Shown here: positions 52,938-62,571 of the stretch, one piece after another | How the letters are laid out: each line of letters begins with the position of its first letter | Position numbering within the stretch: the stretch's first letter is position 1 | Assembly: GCF_003732265.1 (NCBI RefSeq) | Contig: NZ_MOBK01000010.1 | Coordinates: 1-64,000, forward strand | DNA from: Pseudomonas brassicacearum | GTDB taxonomy: Bacteria; Pseudomonadota; Gammaproteobacteria; Pseudomonadales; Pseudomonadaceae | Direction of reading: 5' to 3' | DNA: 64,000 bases | Position numbers and translations under genes: made by a program | Notes under the pieces: generated by a model | The model's input: the letters and a program-made list of their open reading frames with translations, nothing else | What the model was told of the DNA's origin: nothing | Databases searched by the model: none

Positions 52938-53500
52938 TTTTTGGCCCTCGAAATCACTCTAATCAGTATTGAGAAAAAGCTCAGTGGCCGCTCGGAGGTT
53001 CATCGCCTTTTCGAAAGCATGCCCCCCCTTCGCCACACCCTTTCCCCAATCGGATCACCATCAGTTTAGTCCTGGAGTCGAGAAGCGTCCGGACGCTCCG
53101 CCACCTCGAAGTAGGTACGTCTATCAGACCTACTGAATTTCATTGTCGGTGACCAGTCCATCGCTCGATGCTGACTTTAAAACTTCGTATTGTTGGGCAG
53201 AAAATCGGCCAAGAGCAGCTGCTCGCGACGGATTGCTTTGGACCCATTATAGATAGTCGGTCACAACGTTTGGAGGCGCACTCGCCCCAAGAGGCTTAAT
53301 CGGGAATTTTTGTGCAGGTTAATTGAGGCACTCGTAGTGCTGAGCTTGGTCGGCGCGTCTGAAAAACCTACGGAAGGATCACAGTACGGGATTTGTCAGG
53401 GCCCCAACGTCACATTCTGATGGATCTGAAGATTTTCTGGTGGCGTGTAATCGAATTAAAGTGGGCATTAGGATATTTTTTCTTTCAGCGATGCTGCATT
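52938..53500. other. Gene-free stretch before the restriction block
   Basis: About 560 bp. It contains a perfect 14-base palindrome AGCGTCCGGACGCT (53084-53097) and an inverted repeat AGTAGGT-N11-ACCTACT (53110-53134). GC content falls sharply after about 53440, marking the left edge of the AT-rich restriction-modification block. Confidence 0.5.
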
Positions 53501-53501
53501 T

Positions 53502-53529
53502 TATGTAACCTATGTAATGTAATATACAT
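53502..53529 (+). promoter_or_regulatory. Operator-like repeats before the restriction-modification genes
   Basis: TATGTAA occurs at 53502 and 53511, and ATGTA-ATA-TACAT forms a palindrome at 53517-53529, ending 15 bases before the likely start of the small gene. The layout suits autoregulation by the small protein. Confidence 0.5.
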
Positions 53530-53544
53530 CATATGGGTGATGGC

Positions 53545-53733
53545 ATGGCGAAAAGTGATTCAGGGCGCATAGTTCTAGAAATTGATCCAGGGTTAAAGAA
53601 AGCTCTCTACTCAGTTTTGGCTCATGAACAACAAACATTGAAGGACTGGTTCATGAACAAAGCTAATGAGCACATAGAAGAAAAAAAGTCAGAAATTATA
53701 AAGAGTTTTTTAAAGGCAAATAATGAAATTTAA
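53545..53733 (+). CDS. Small putative regulator of the restriction-modification block
   Basis: A 62-residue protein ([20 protein letters not shown] at the start) with a beta strand then two helices, the pattern of ribbon-helix-helix DNA-binding proteins. GGGTGA lies before ATG 53545; an alternative ATG at 53533 adds four residues. It overlaps the methyltransferase gene by 11 bases. I recall that Eco57I also has a 62-residue open frame preceding and overlapping its methyltransferase gene, so this is likely a conserved part of the system. Regulatory function is inferred. Confidence 0.72.
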   Translation: MAKSDSGRIVLEIDPGLKKALYSVLAHEQQTLKDWFMNKANEHIEEKKSEIIKSFLKANNEI

Positions 53734-55348
53734 AGCAGACCAGACCACTCAAAAACTGCGCGGTGGTTATTATACCCCCCAAAAATTGGCAGATTATGCG
53801 GCTAGGTGGGTTTTGCAGAAACAACCTAAATCTATTCTGGAACCAAGTTGTGGTGATGGCGTGTTTATTCAGGCCCTACACAATAATCACTGTGATAAAG
53901 CAATTAAGTTATCTGGCTTTGAGCTTTTTGATGCTGAAGCCCAAAAGGCATCCGATTTATGCTCAAAACTGGGTTTCGAAAACTCCAGTGTCACTGAGGG
54001 AGATTTTCTAGTTTGGGCGAATCAGCAGCTAAATCAGAAACGGCAATTATTTGATGCAGTAATCGGTAATCCGCCGTTTATTAGATATCAGTTCCTTGAA
54101 CAATCTTTTCAAGAACAAGCTGAGCTTGTTTTTAAACAGCTGGGTCAAAAATTCACCAAACATACAAATGCTTGGGTTTCATTTTTATTATCTAGCCTCT
54201 CTCTACTGAAGAGCGGCGGGCGTATGGGAATGGTAATCCCGTCAGAGATAATTCATGTAATGCATGCTCAGTCTCTGCGTAGCTATATGGGGCAAATATG
54301 CTCGAAGATTGTAATCATTGACCCAAAAGAAATTTGGTTCGAGGACACCTTGCAAGGCGCTGTCATTATAATGGCAGAGAAAAAAGAAGATACAAGCAAG
54401 CCTTCAGAGGGTGTTGGTATCGTGAGCGTGAGCGGTTTTGATTTTCTTAATGAATGTCCCGAGACATTATTTAATAGGATTTTGGGCATTAATGGTGAAA
54501 CGGTTGAAGGTAAGTGGACTAAAGCAACATTAGAGAAAAGTGAGATATCACTAATCAAGAAAATTATCAGCCATGAATCCGTACATAAGTTTAAAGATAT
54601 AGCCAAAGTTGATGTTGGTATCGTGACGGGAGCCAACAACTTCTTTTTGGTCAATAACGAAACAGTCAAGACATTTGGTCTCGAAGCATACGCTCATCCA
54701 ATGTTTGGGCGTAGTCAGCACTGTCCTGGTATTTTGTATGATAAAGCTCAACACCAGTCGAATCAGTTGCAAAGTCTTCCAACAAACTTCTTGTATATCA
54801 GAGATGATTACAGCGAGCTTCCGTCAAAAGTGCAGCGCTACATAAAAACTGGTGAGCTTGAAGAATTCCATCTGCGGTATAAATGTCGCATTCGTAAGCC
54901 TTGGTATAAAGTTCCATCCATATATAGCACAGAGATAGGAATGCTAAAACGCTGTCATGAGGCGCCTAGATTAATTTTGAATCAGGTTGGTGCTTATACG
55001 ACTGATACGGCTTATCGAATTACTTCAAGCTTTACTGATGCTGAGAATCTTGTATGTAGCTTTTTAAATCCTCTCACAGCCATTACGGCGGAACTAGAAG
55101 GGCGTTACTATGGTGGTGGCGTGTTAGAACTTGTTCCTTCTGAAATTGAGAAAATCTATATACCCGTGATCCAAGGTTATCAGCATGACTCCGCCACTCT
55201 AAATCAATTGGTAAAAGACGGTAAGGTTGAAGAAGTCATTCGAGAGCATGGCGGAGCTATCCTAGCTGAGTTAGGGGTCTCTAAAGAAGATAATGAACAA
55301 CTTATGAAAATCTGGAAAAAACTAAGAGACCGTCGTTTACGTAAGTAG
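53723..55348 (+). CDS. Adenine-specific DNA methyltransferase (M.Eco57I-like)
   Basis: A 541-residue N6-adenine methyltransferase. SAM-binding motif I is [11 protein letters not shown] (38-48), and the catalytic motif IV is NPPF (116-119) in [11 protein letters not shown]. Further marks are [14 protein letters not shown] and a C-terminal target-recognition region. Codon use is AT-rich, unlike the flanking chromosome. Its length is close to M.Eco57I (about 543 residues as I recall), and it converges with a 997-residue restriction enzyme gene, as in Eco57I. Expected role: protect host DNA at the site cut by the type IIG enzyme. Confidence 0.92.
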   Translation: MKFKADQTTQKLRGGYYTPQKLADYAARWVLQKQPKSILEPSCGDGVFIQALHNNHCDKAIKLSGFELFDAEAQKASDLCSKLGFENSSVTEGDFLVWANQQLNQKRQLFDAVIGNPPFIRYQFLEQSFQEQAELVFKQLGQKFTKHTNAWVSFLLSSLSLLKSGGRMGMVIPSEIIHVMHAQSLRSYMGQICSKIVIIDPKEIWFEDTLQGAVIIMAEKKEDTSKPSEGVGIVSVSGFDFLNECPETLFNRILGINGETVEGKWTKATLEKSEISLIKKIISHESVHKFKDIAKVDVGIVTGANNFFLVNNETVKTFGLEAYAHPMFGRSQHCPGILYDKAQHQSNQLQSLPTNFLYIRDDYSELPSKVQRYIKTGELEEFHLRYKCRIRKPWYKVPSIYSTEIGMLKRCHEAPRLILNQVGAYTTDTAYRITSSFTDAENLVCSFLNPLTAITAELEGRYYGGGVLELVPSEIEKIYIPVIQGYQHDSATLNQLVKDGKVEEVIREHGGAILAELGVSKEDNEQLMKIWKKLRDRRLRK

Positions 55349-55431
55349 TAGAGCCGAAACTATAGTCGAACTTATAATTGCTTTATTAGCTGGTGGTTTT
55401 TTAGTCTAACGTAACTATGGAGCAGGGTAAA

Positions 55432-55842
55432 ATGTCACTACATAAAGTTTGGGAAAAGGTAAATCTCCCTAGGGGAGACTTGCAATTGCTTGATACAAGC
55501 CATGCTTCAGGTGTCTTGCGATTAACTCAATCTGATTATGGCATTGATCAAACTAATTATTTTCGCCACGTTGTATTTGTCAGATTGGCTTGGTATCCAA
55601 TTGATGACAAAGAGATGGCTAGTGCGAATTTTAAGTTTTTGATAAATGGACAAGATTGTGGCGTGTTTAGGTTGGAACTAAGCCATAAGCCTTCATGGGA
55701 GTCCAATCAAAGAAATTATACAACAGGTTTACATTGGGGGGCGGCTTTGGGTGTAATCCAAAATGAGCAGTTAATTGGCAAAACATTAACTATTTATGAT
55801 GCTCGAAATGAGGCATATGACTATCAAATTGAGATTCGATAG
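55432..55842 (+). CDS. Hypothetical protein inside the restriction-modification block
   Basis: A 136-residue soluble protein, mainly beta strands (LRLTQSDYGIDQTNYFRHVV, LIGKTLTIYDARNEAYDYQIEI). ATG 55432 follows AGGG by four bases; an earlier ATG at 55417 lacks a site. It lies on the methyltransferase strand 83 bp downstream and converges with the restriction gene 47 bp away. In Eco57I, as I recall, the two large genes are only about 70 bp apart, so this gene is extra. I do not recognise a family; a beta-rich DNA-binding domain or a control protein are guesses. Confidence 0.75.
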   Translation: MSLHKVWEKVNLPRGDLQLLDTSHASGVLRLTQSDYGIDQTNYFRHVVFVRLAWYPIDDKEMASANFKFLINGQDCGVFRLELSHKPSWESNQRNYTTGLHWGAALGVIQNEQLIGKTLTIYDARNEAYDYQIEIR

Positions 55843-55889
55843 GAGGTAATTAAATGGGGAGCAGAGATAAATTTTCTACTCCCTTGGTT

Positions 55890-58883
55890 TTAAAGTGAAC
55901 CGTACAGCTCTTTTACCGTTGGTATTTCTTTATCGAAATCACCTAGATCGAAAAGACTCTGAACTAACAGGCTCATTTCTTGAACAAGATTCTCAAACTG
56001 TCTTTCCAAAGGGGTTTTAGAACGTTCATTTGCTTTATTAATTTGAGAATAAAGTTTATTCATTTGCTTTTGCAAGTTGGCAACCATATCATGTTTTGCC
56101 TTCTCAGCTGCATTGCTAAAGTTTATTCTTGGAATAGGCATTCGAGTTTGAATTTTTGTGCCTCGAGCGACAAATCCACCTCTAAATACTTCACCATAAA
56201 TAGAAGCAAACCACTCCAAATACTTAGAGGACAAAAGCGCCTGTATGTAATAGGTGGAGTAAGGGCAAGAATCAGGCACGTTGATTATGCTATAGCCAGC
56301 CGTGCCACCAGACGATACGAAAGTTCGATTTTCATCAATCGAGTACTTGAAACCATTCGATAAAACACCAACGATGATTTTTTGTGGAACATCGCAGTTT
56401 TCTAAAGCTTGACTACGACCGTATCTATACCATTCATTCGGAGTGGTAGGTACTGGTTTTACCGAACGATTGACGTTATCTAGATGTACTTTCACGACAT
56501 GAAGAAAATCATACATTTTAGGATAATTTTTTTTCAATTCGTGATATTCGACAAGTTCGATAGAATTACTGACTTTTTTGTATGGGTAAATCACAAAGGC
56601 GTTGGGCTCGACATCTTTGTATGTGTAGAAATGATCATCTCCTGAACGCTGTGTTTGGAAGTAAGGTCTAGTAAGCTCTTTTTCCACACAGTGTATTGCG
56701 CCATCGTACTCAAAATAAATTAAATTGCTTACGGTTTTAATTTCTTCGTGAATGTAATAGGCATTGGCACTTGTTTGTATACCGTTCGCGATCGAGTTAC
56801 TGCCTAAAATATCCCCTAGAGGCTCTGATTTGCTATACATCATTTCCAACAGTCTATTGGTATCCTTCTCAAGGATCCATGTGTCGGAGTTGAGCTTATC
56901 AACTTCATACGTGCTGGCATTCAGAAAGTTTTCTTCACGAGTAAGCCACTTCTTAAAATCTTTTACTTCATAATAATCGAATCTGGTTTGTGGAGATTTT
57001 TTTAAGAACAGCAAGCACGTATATGTGGTTTTGTTCTTGAATACTTGGCTCGCCCCGAACGAGATCATCTTGCTCAAAAATTTGTTATCTGCTAAAAGTT
57101 TTCGTAAGCCTTGGCCAGCACCTAATTTAGTGAATTTGGATGGTAGGATGTAGCCTAGATACCCATCTTCTTTTAACAGATGCATTGAGCGCTCTACAAA
57201 CAAGAAATACTTATCAAACTGCTTAAATGCAGCTTTGTATTTATTTTTATAGATTGGCAGCTCTAATGGAGTGAACTGCTTCATATGCTCAGTTGCCATA
57301 TAAGGAGGATTGCCAATAATCACATCAAACTGGTGTTCAATATTCAAAGGATTAACGGCAAGCACTTCTGAGCTTTTAATATTGGCCGATAAGTCAATCA
57401 AACTATTTCCAAATAGAATGTTTTTATCTATCCTTGGAAGAATAGGTGTATTTGGCTCAATTGTCTCCTTGGATTCGCCTTCAAGTAGTTTTAGAAGCAA
57501 GCCAAATGAACATGCTTTTACTGCGTTAAAATCTTTGTCCACGCCGTAGATGCATTTCGTTAAAATATCTTTCTTGACAGATAGCTTTAGCTTGAAACTA
57601 TGCTCTGTCAGCTGCTGCAACTTAGACCGGTCATGTTCGATATAGTAGTCAATTAAAATGTCTTGTAAGGCCTGGAATGCTTCAAGCAAAAATGCACCTG
57701 AGCCACAAGCTATATCTGCAAACTTTGATTGCAGTATTTGCTCATCAGTTTTGCCTTTGCAAAACTCTACAATAGTGTTTCTTATTATATCTTTAACAAT
57801 ATGACTAGGCGTTGTAACGACATCTCTGTCGATATTCTCATTTTTTGGTTGTAACTCGATCTCACCGCTTTGATTAACACGGATTTTCTCACTAAGAAAC
57901 ACCTCATAAATATTTCCCAATATATCAGATGAAAATACGGAGAATGAGTAGGTGCTTTCAGGGAAGTACAGTTGTTTAATAATCGTCCAAATACATGAAT
58001 CGAGATTATTGACGAGTAAATTGATATGAGAAAGAGAAAATAAGCCTGAGTTGTACCTTCTATCAGACGCCTTTAGTTTTTTGACTAATGACTGAAAGTC
58101 CTTTTTTATAGCAAGACAATAAAGCGATTCATAATTTTCAAGGTCTCTATCCTCACAAACTCTCAAAAAAACAATGCTATTTATATAGTCTTGAGTTAAA
58201 TCATTAAGCTCTTCCTCGTTGAAGTCTGGTTTTATGCCAATGAATTCCTTTGCTAGCATCAAGCGCCAGTCATTAATTTGTTTTAGAAATAAGTCATCAA
58301 TACTAAAGCGAGATATTTTATTTTCAATATTGGCCCATTCAGAATCAAATGTGCCTGAGTAAACGCTTTCCTTGCCGATTAACCGCTTAATTTCTTCGAG
58401 ATTTTTTACAAGATCAGTGTAATGGTAGATTTTGATTCTTGAGTTGGTGGATAAGTCTTCTTCGGTAACTGGGTTAGAGCAGTCGTATATCGCTGTATAT
58501 TCAAAATTAGATAGAACTGAAATTTTTAACTTTGCGGTAAATCCGTAGCGACGAATCTGTTTTGCTGACTCAGAATCGATATGAACTTGAATGTTTGGTT
58601 TCTTTGCTTCAACAAAAAATTTACGCTCAGAAAAAAGTCGAAAAGTGTAATCAGGCTTTTTTGTATTATCACCCGACCTAAATCGTAAGCCCTCTTCGAC
58701 CAAAACCTCACGTTCATTTGTTGTCTTGCCGCTAGCATTCGTTATATCCCAACCTAGAATCGTAAACAGTTGGTCTAGAAAGTCAGTCCTTAGTTGCGTT
58801 TCGTTATAGCGGGTAGAGCGATAATAATCTAGGTTGCTGTTGTATTTTCCGATAAGGGCTTGCAAATTTTCTAATTGTGTCAT
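55890..58883 (-). CDS. Type IIG restriction-modification enzyme (Eco57I-like)
   Basis: A 997-residue fused nuclease, methyltransferase and recognition protein. The nuclease site is P77-D78-x13-E92-A-K94 near the N-terminus. The methyltransferase part has motif I ACGSGA (392-397) and motif IV NPPY (525-528). The C-terminal third is the target-recognition and coiled-coil region (KQMNKLYSQINKANERSKTP). Length equals the 997 residues I recall for Eco57I, which recognises CTGAAG and cuts 16/14 bases away. Specificity here is not known. AT-rich composition shows transfer. Its 5' end abuts a truncated NERD gene. Confidence 0.93.
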   Translation of the reverse strand: MTQLENLQALIGKYNSNLDYYRSTRYNETQLRTDFLDQLFTILGWDITNASGKTTNEREVLVEEGLRFRSGDNTKKPDYTFRLFSERKFFVEAKKPNIQVHIDSESAKQIRRYGFTAKLKISVLSNFEYTAIYDCSNPVTEEDLSTNSRIKIYHYTDLVKNLEEIKRLIGKESVYSGTFDSEWANIENKISRFSIDDLFLKQINDWRLMLAKEFIGIKPDFNEEELNDLTQDYINSIVFLRVCEDRDLENYESLYCLAIKKDFQSLVKKLKASDRRYNSGLFSLSHINLLVNNLDSCIWTIIKQLYFPESTYSFSVFSSDILGNIYEVFLSEKIRVNQSGEIELQPKNENIDRDVVTTPSHIVKDIIRNTIVEFCKGKTDEQILQSKFADIACGSGAFLLEAFQALQDILIDYYIEHDRSKLQQLTEHSFKLKLSVKKDILTKCIYGVDKDFNAVKACSFGLLLKLLEGESKETIEPNTPILPRIDKNILFGNSLIDLSANIKSSEVLAVNPLNIEHQFDVIIGNPPYMATEHMKQFTPLELPIYKNKYKAAFKQFDKYFLFVERSMHLLKEDGYLGYILPSKFTKLGAGQGLRKLLADNKFLSKMISFGASQVFKNKTTYTCLLFLKKSPQTRFDYYEVKDFKKWLTREENFLNASTYEVDKLNSDTWILEKDTNRLLEMMYSKSEPLGDILGSNSIANGIQTSANAYYIHEEIKTVSNLIYFEYDGAIHCVEKELTRPYFQTQRSGDDHFYTYKDVEPNAFVIYPYKKVSNSIELVEYHELKKNYPKMYDFLHVVKVHLDNVNRSVKPVPTTPNEWYRYGRSQALENCDVPQKIIVGVLSNGFKYSIDENRTFVSSGGTAGYSIINVPDSCPYSTYYIQALLSSKYLEWFASIYGEVFRGGFVARGTKIQTRMPIPRINFSNAAEKAKHDMVANLQKQMNKLYSQINKANERSKTPLERQFENLVQEMSLLVQSLFDLGDFDKEIPTVKELYGSL

Positions 58884-58884
58884 T

Positions 58885-59182
58885 GTTTTATCTTATGAGA
58901 TGAATTATGCCGCTCATATTCTTCGCTTTAATCACGAAAATGTCGTCGGGCGAGATGAAAATACGGCTGATCTGGGTGATGCCGTCTGGCGTATTCAGGG
59001 TGATATTGTGACGGCGGCGGTAGGTTTTCTTGTCCAGCTACCAGTGGGCGAACAGGCGTATCAGGAGTTCGCCAATAATAGACCTTAGCCCAAGGAGACT
59101 TGAGCGCACCGATCAGCAACTTCTGCGAGATAAACCAGCCGAGGGTGCCCTTGACTTTCGCATTGATGGGGATGAAGCCCAT
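58885..59182 (-). pseudogene. Decayed NERD-domain nuclease gene
   Basis: A good binding site (AGGAGGTCAG) and ATG 59182 start MGFIPINAKVKGTLGWFISQ..., with IKSPWAK-like text. After WAKVYYW the frame shifts; in another frame IIGELLIRLFAHW, a stop, LDKKTYRRRHNITLNTPDG and ITQISRIFISPDDIFVIKAKNMSG match the NERD nuclease core. The frame then ends where the restriction block begins. So the gene has a frameshift, an in-frame stop and a 3' truncation. Confidence 0.78.
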
Positions 59183-59262
59183 TTTCTGACCTCCTGTAAT
59201 TCTGAGTTACCCGGATATTACCGAAGGCAAGCGTAAACGCACGAAAATATTGCCTGCTTCTC

Positions 59263-59520
59263 TAGGGTCTGTTGCCGTTTCACCTCAATCTATTGATCTA
59301 AAAGAGAAAACGCGTATCGTTAAAGCTCCTACATGACAACAAAACTAGTTTGCAATACCCGATTACTGTTAAGTGATGCGCACTGGTCGAAGCTTCGGGA
59401 AATTCTGCTGCACATGGGCTTCTACAACAAGCGTGATTTGCGAATGACCCTGGAAGGCATGCTGTGTCGCATGCGCGGGATGTCCTTGGCGAGAGCTAAT
59501 CGCCACTTCATAGCATCTGA
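59263..59520 (+). pseudogene. IS5-family transposase remnant
   Basis: GGGTCTGTTGCCGTTT at 59264 looks like an insertion-sequence end. The frame from 59333 (CNTRLLLSDAHWSKLREILL, HMGFYNKRDLRMTLEGML) matches the N-terminus of IS427-type transposases. After CRMRG a frame change leads to GCPWRE, which is the conserved continuation, and homology then stops. Only the first fifth of the element remains. Confidence 0.75.
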
Positions 59521-59707
59521 GTGAGTTTGGCTGTTCTCTACCTGTCATGGCCACGAAACGACTTGGTCAAACCCGATGCAAGGTCAGGTGGAATGAAACA
59601 GGTGGGCTAGTCTGTGCGATTGCCTACTATGGCTCACCAAGGACTTAAAACACACAGCTGCGTGGTAATTTCCGCGCTCTATTGAGTCGTGAATAGACAA
59701 CCAGACT
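59521..59707. other. Short gap in decayed region
   Basis: Noncoding sequence between the IS remnant and the broken lipoprotein gene. No feature seen. Confidence 0.4.
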
Positions 59708-60141
59708 ATGCGTTTAATCGGACTGCTTGCAATCTCTCCAATAATTTTGGCGGGTTGTTCAACCTTGCCAACTCCCTCAGACCAAGCAGCTCCGTTCCTG
59801 CAATTAGGCTTACAGCATCTCAGAGTAAGCCCACCGGCCAATACGGGGCACTGACAGTCTCTCGTGATAATGGCTTCACGGGCTCAGCGTGCTACACCAT
59901 CTTGTACATCGACGGGAAAAAGTCGGCAGAGATAGGCTCAGGAGAAACCGCTAAATTTTACCTACCAGTTGGTAAGAGAATCATTGGCGCCAACTCCACA
60001 ACCACATTGCCGGCTACCTTCAAGAAAGTTACCAATGCTCCAAGGGACCGCATGACGCTGAACTCGTACCGGTTGCGGCGAGTAAGCTTTCAGGCCTCAG
60101 GAGGATTGCCTGATCACATCCGCATATACCAAGGTGGCTAA
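59708..60141 (+). pseudogene. Lipoprotein gene broken by a frameshift
   Basis: ATG 59708 opens MRLIGLLAISPIILAGCSTL, a lipoprotein signal with an LAGC lipobox, but this frame stops soon. A second frame, from about IRLTASQSKP (near 59800), continues as a beta-rich domain (TVSRDNGFTGSACYTILYID, AEIGSGETAKFYLPVGKRI) to RIYQGG. The two parts join if one shift occurs around 59780-59805. Both parts look like one small outer-membrane lipoprotein of a type found near mobile genes. A sequencing error cannot be excluded. Confidence 0.65.
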
Positions 60142-60257
60142 TCTCCAGCGCTACGGTTCAGGTGATAGGGACTTGCCCTCACGGGTGTTGCGATACGCGG
60201 CATGACCTGGTCCAAGTTTTCAGCATCTTGATAATTTCGAGCTGCTCGAAATTCTGT

Positions 60258-60353
60258 TTAGCCAGCGGCACGGATGCTGTTTTGTATTCGCGCGGTGATT
60301 TCCGCCAGCTCGCCGAAGGACAGGTGGGACAGATTTATCCATTTACGCCACAT
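60258..60353 (-). CDS. Possible very small phage-type protein
   Basis: A 31-residue frame MWRKWINLSHLSFGELAEIT followed by ARIQNSIRAAG. The frame continues upstream as WYIAQEAPAR without a start, so it may be the tail of a lost gene. Remaining sequence in the 60142-60539 gap shows direct repeats of GGGACAGAT-type text and a hairpin at 60509, nothing else. Confidence 0.3.
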   Translation of the reverse strand: MWRKWINLSHLSFGELAEITARIQNSIRAAG

Positions 60354-60508
60354 ACGTGCGGGCGCTTCTTGCGCGATATACCATAAAAATCTGTCCTATC
60401 TGTCCCGAACAGTCTTAAAGCCAGCAATCGCGGGGTTCACAGCGATGACAGATTGGTTATTGAAACTGTCTTTACCTGTCACCAACTGTCACTCGTGCAG
60501 GCCAAACA

Positions 60509-60528
60509 GCCCGACGTTACGGTCGGGC
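60509..60528 (-). terminator. Hairpin after the primase gene
   Basis: GCCCGAC and GTCGGGC around six bases, 12 bases after the primase stop on the minus strand. The T-rich tail is weak. Confidence 0.55.
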
Positions 60529-60539
60529 GGCTGGACAGA

Positions 60540-61919
60540 TTAATCATTCCACGTATCAAGGTAACGGGCATCATCGAATGCCTTTGCGGGCTTCATGCGC
60601 AACCCTCTGAAACCTCTAGCGCTCTCCACTTTCTTCCGCTCGAAACCTCGATTTACCAACATTTGAGTGAAGGCCTTTCCCGTTTTTGATTCTTCCCCGG
60701 CCGCCATGGCGTAGGTACTCCAGCTGCTAAATAGAATCTTGTGGGAGTCTTCATGATTTGTACCGCGCTCACAAAATTCCTCTAGCCACTGTCCCAATAG
60801 GTCTTGATCCTCGAAGTACGACTTGGTCGCGTCTGACACGACGTTCGGCCGTAGAAAACCGTTCTGTTGCCAGTCCAGGCAACCTTCAATCATCCAACGC
60901 AGGATGGCAGGCCATTCGTCGCGGAGTTTGCCTTCCAAATCAGGGTCAGGGGTACTCGGTTTGTAGGTGAACGGGATGATGTTGAGTCGGCGCGTCATAG
61001 CGTCATCTACATTGTCGAGAGAGGGCTTGTGATTGCCGATGATGACGAGCTTGAACTCTGGTTGGTAGGTGAAGAAGTCGCGACGCATAAAGCGGGCAGT
61101 AATTGGATCGCCGCCGGTGATTTGCTTAATTTTGGCCTCCGCCCAACGCTTACCTTCCTCGGTTTCACTTGCCGTGACCAACCGTGCGCCCTTGAGCATG
61201 GCCAGATCAGTCGAATGTCTCTCGTATTTGCTGGCAGTAAAAGTATCCATGGCGGCGGCCTGCGCGTATTCGCCCAGAATACCGGTCAACGTATTGAGAA
61301 AAACCGTTTTCCCATTACCACCAGGGCCATAGATGAAAAACAGAGCATGTTCACGTGTGGAGCCAGTCAAGCAATACCCTGCTATCTGCTGTAAGAAGCG
61401 AATCAGATCAGGATTATTGCCTGTTACGTCGTTTAAAAATTTAAGCCAGTGAACCGGTATATCGCCTTTGGCGGCAGCCGTTACGCTTGATTGACGGGTA
61501 ATGAAGTCTTGTTGATTGGCATCCCGAAGCTTACCGCTGCGCAGGTCTACGGTACCGTTAGGAGTGCCTAGTAACCAGGGGTCTGTATCCCAGCATTCAG
61601 CGATAACTGCTAGCGCGCGGGAAGAACGGGCAAGGCGCTCGACGGCGTTGACAGTGGCGTGCTTCAAGTAGGCTGGTTTTCCATCAGCACAGCTTCGGCA
61701 AACTTTGCGTGCTTTGTCTAAAGCAAGGTGATCGCAATCCTTTCTCCAGCAATTCCGGTTCCAAAAGTACCAAGTGCCTGACGTGTGGCAGTAACGCAGT
61801 TCATCGCGATAGAGTGCTTCGAAGACCAAGGCAAATTTGTCTTCACTCTGGGTGCTGTGTTCGCCTGTGTTGGCTCCAGGTGGCAGTTGCTCATGTGGCG
61901 GAGGTTCGTAGTCATTCAT
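60540..61919 (-). CDS. P4-type phage primase/helicase (D5 N-terminal, SF3 helicase)
   Basis: A 459-residue replication protein. The superfamily 3 helicase Walker A is YGPGGNGKTVFLN, Walker B follows in ARLVTASETEEGKRW, and motif C is KLVIIGNHKPSL. The N-terminal half carries a D5-like domain with WDTDPWLLGTPNGTVDLRSG. Toprim primase residues are not visible, so a separate primase or the host enzyme may be used. ATG 61919 (MNDYEPPPHE) overlaps the preceding 48-codon frame by four bases. Such proteins replicate P4-like and PICI-like satellites from their own origin. Confidence 0.92.
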   Translation of the reverse strand: MNDYEPPPHEQLPPGANTGEHSTQSEDKFALVFEALYRDELRYCHTSGTWYFWNRNCWRKDCDHLALDKARKVCRSCADGKPAYLKHATVNAVERLARSSRALAVIAECWDTDPWLLGTPNGTVDLRSGKLRDANQQDFITRQSSVTAAAKGDIPVHWLKFLNDVTGNNPDLIRFLQQIAGYCLTGSTREHALFFIYGPGGNGKTVFLNTLTGILGEYAQAAAMDTFTASKYERHSTDLAMLKGARLVTASETEEGKRWAEAKIKQITGGDPITARFMRRDFFTYQPEFKLVIIGNHKPSLDNVDDAMTRRLNIIPFTYKPSTPDPDLEGKLRDEWPAILRWMIEGCLDWQQNGFLRPNVVSDATKSYFEDQDLLGQWLEEFCERGTNHEDSHKILFSSWSTYAMAAGEESKTGKAFTQMLVNRGFERKKVESARGFRGLRMKPAKAFDDARYLDTWND

Positions 61920-62062
61920 GGCCGCATTCTCCAGAGCTGAAGGTTGTTGAAGTTGGTCAGGGGGCAAAGGCTAATGTCTGCGCGGAGCAGCGACACGCCC
62001 TCACCGATCTGATCCATCAATGAGATTCCCGCGTTTAGTTTCGACATGTCCGCGCTATTCAT
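61916..62062 (-). CDS. Small protein coupled to the primase gene
   Basis: A 48-residue frame (MNSADMSKLNAGISLMDQIG at the start) whose stop overlaps the primase start as ATGA. Composition looks protein-like and the overlap suggests coupling. The binding site is weak (AAGG close to the ATG). It could also be the N-terminal remnant of a longer primase split by a frameshift. Confidence 0.42.
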   Translation of the reverse strand: MNSADMSKLNAGISLMDQIGEGVSLLRADISLCPLTNFNNLQLWRMRP

Positions 62063-62066
62063 GGCC

Positions 62067-62423
62067 TTAGTCCGCGAAGTTGATAAAGATGGTTGTTCTA
62101 TATCCGGCTACAACCAAGAACGCTGCTTTCTCTGCAAGTTTGCAAGCGCGCCTCCAGTCACAAGTATTGCGTTTGTCTTTGTCTGATGGAGTTAGTGCGC
62201 CATAAGCCTCTACGAAGTCGAGGCAGGCAATGCTGTCAGAGATACGTCTGATCTCTATAGTGCGAGCGCCAGCAAATGACTGGTAAAATAGTTCAAGAGC
62301 ACGATACATGCGCTCGGTTTGGGGATCTCCGTGTTTGATCTGCTCTATGGCAATATTAAATTTAGAGCTGTAATGGAAATCCCGTTCCTCGTCGGAATTG
62401 ATATATTTAAATTGCAAGTTCAT
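62067..62423 (-). CDS. Hypothetical protein of the island replication block
   Basis: A 118-residue soluble protein (MNLQFKYINSDEERDFHYSS at the start). AGAGGG lies seven bases before ATG 62423 and one base before another ATG two codons upstream, so the internal start is favoured. Five bases separate its stop from the small frame upstream of the primase. No known domain; likely a satellite accessory protein. Confidence 0.65.
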   Translation of the reverse strand: MNLQFKYINSDEERDFHYSSKFNIAIEQIKHGDPQTERMYRALELFYQSFAGARTIEIRRISDSIACLDFVEAYGALTPSDKDKRNTCDWRRACKLAEKAAFLVVAGYRTTIFINFAD

Positions 62424-62571
62424 ATTCATTCCCTCTATGGGGGGGCTTTTCTTCCAGGCAAGCGCAAGGCGCTCCTTTTTTTTTATTCAGGTGGTTTGAC
62501 TCGTCTTAATCATCTGCTTAAAGCGTGCAGCGGTGTCGGCCAGTCGGTGGTGACTGGCTAGGCGTCTCGCT

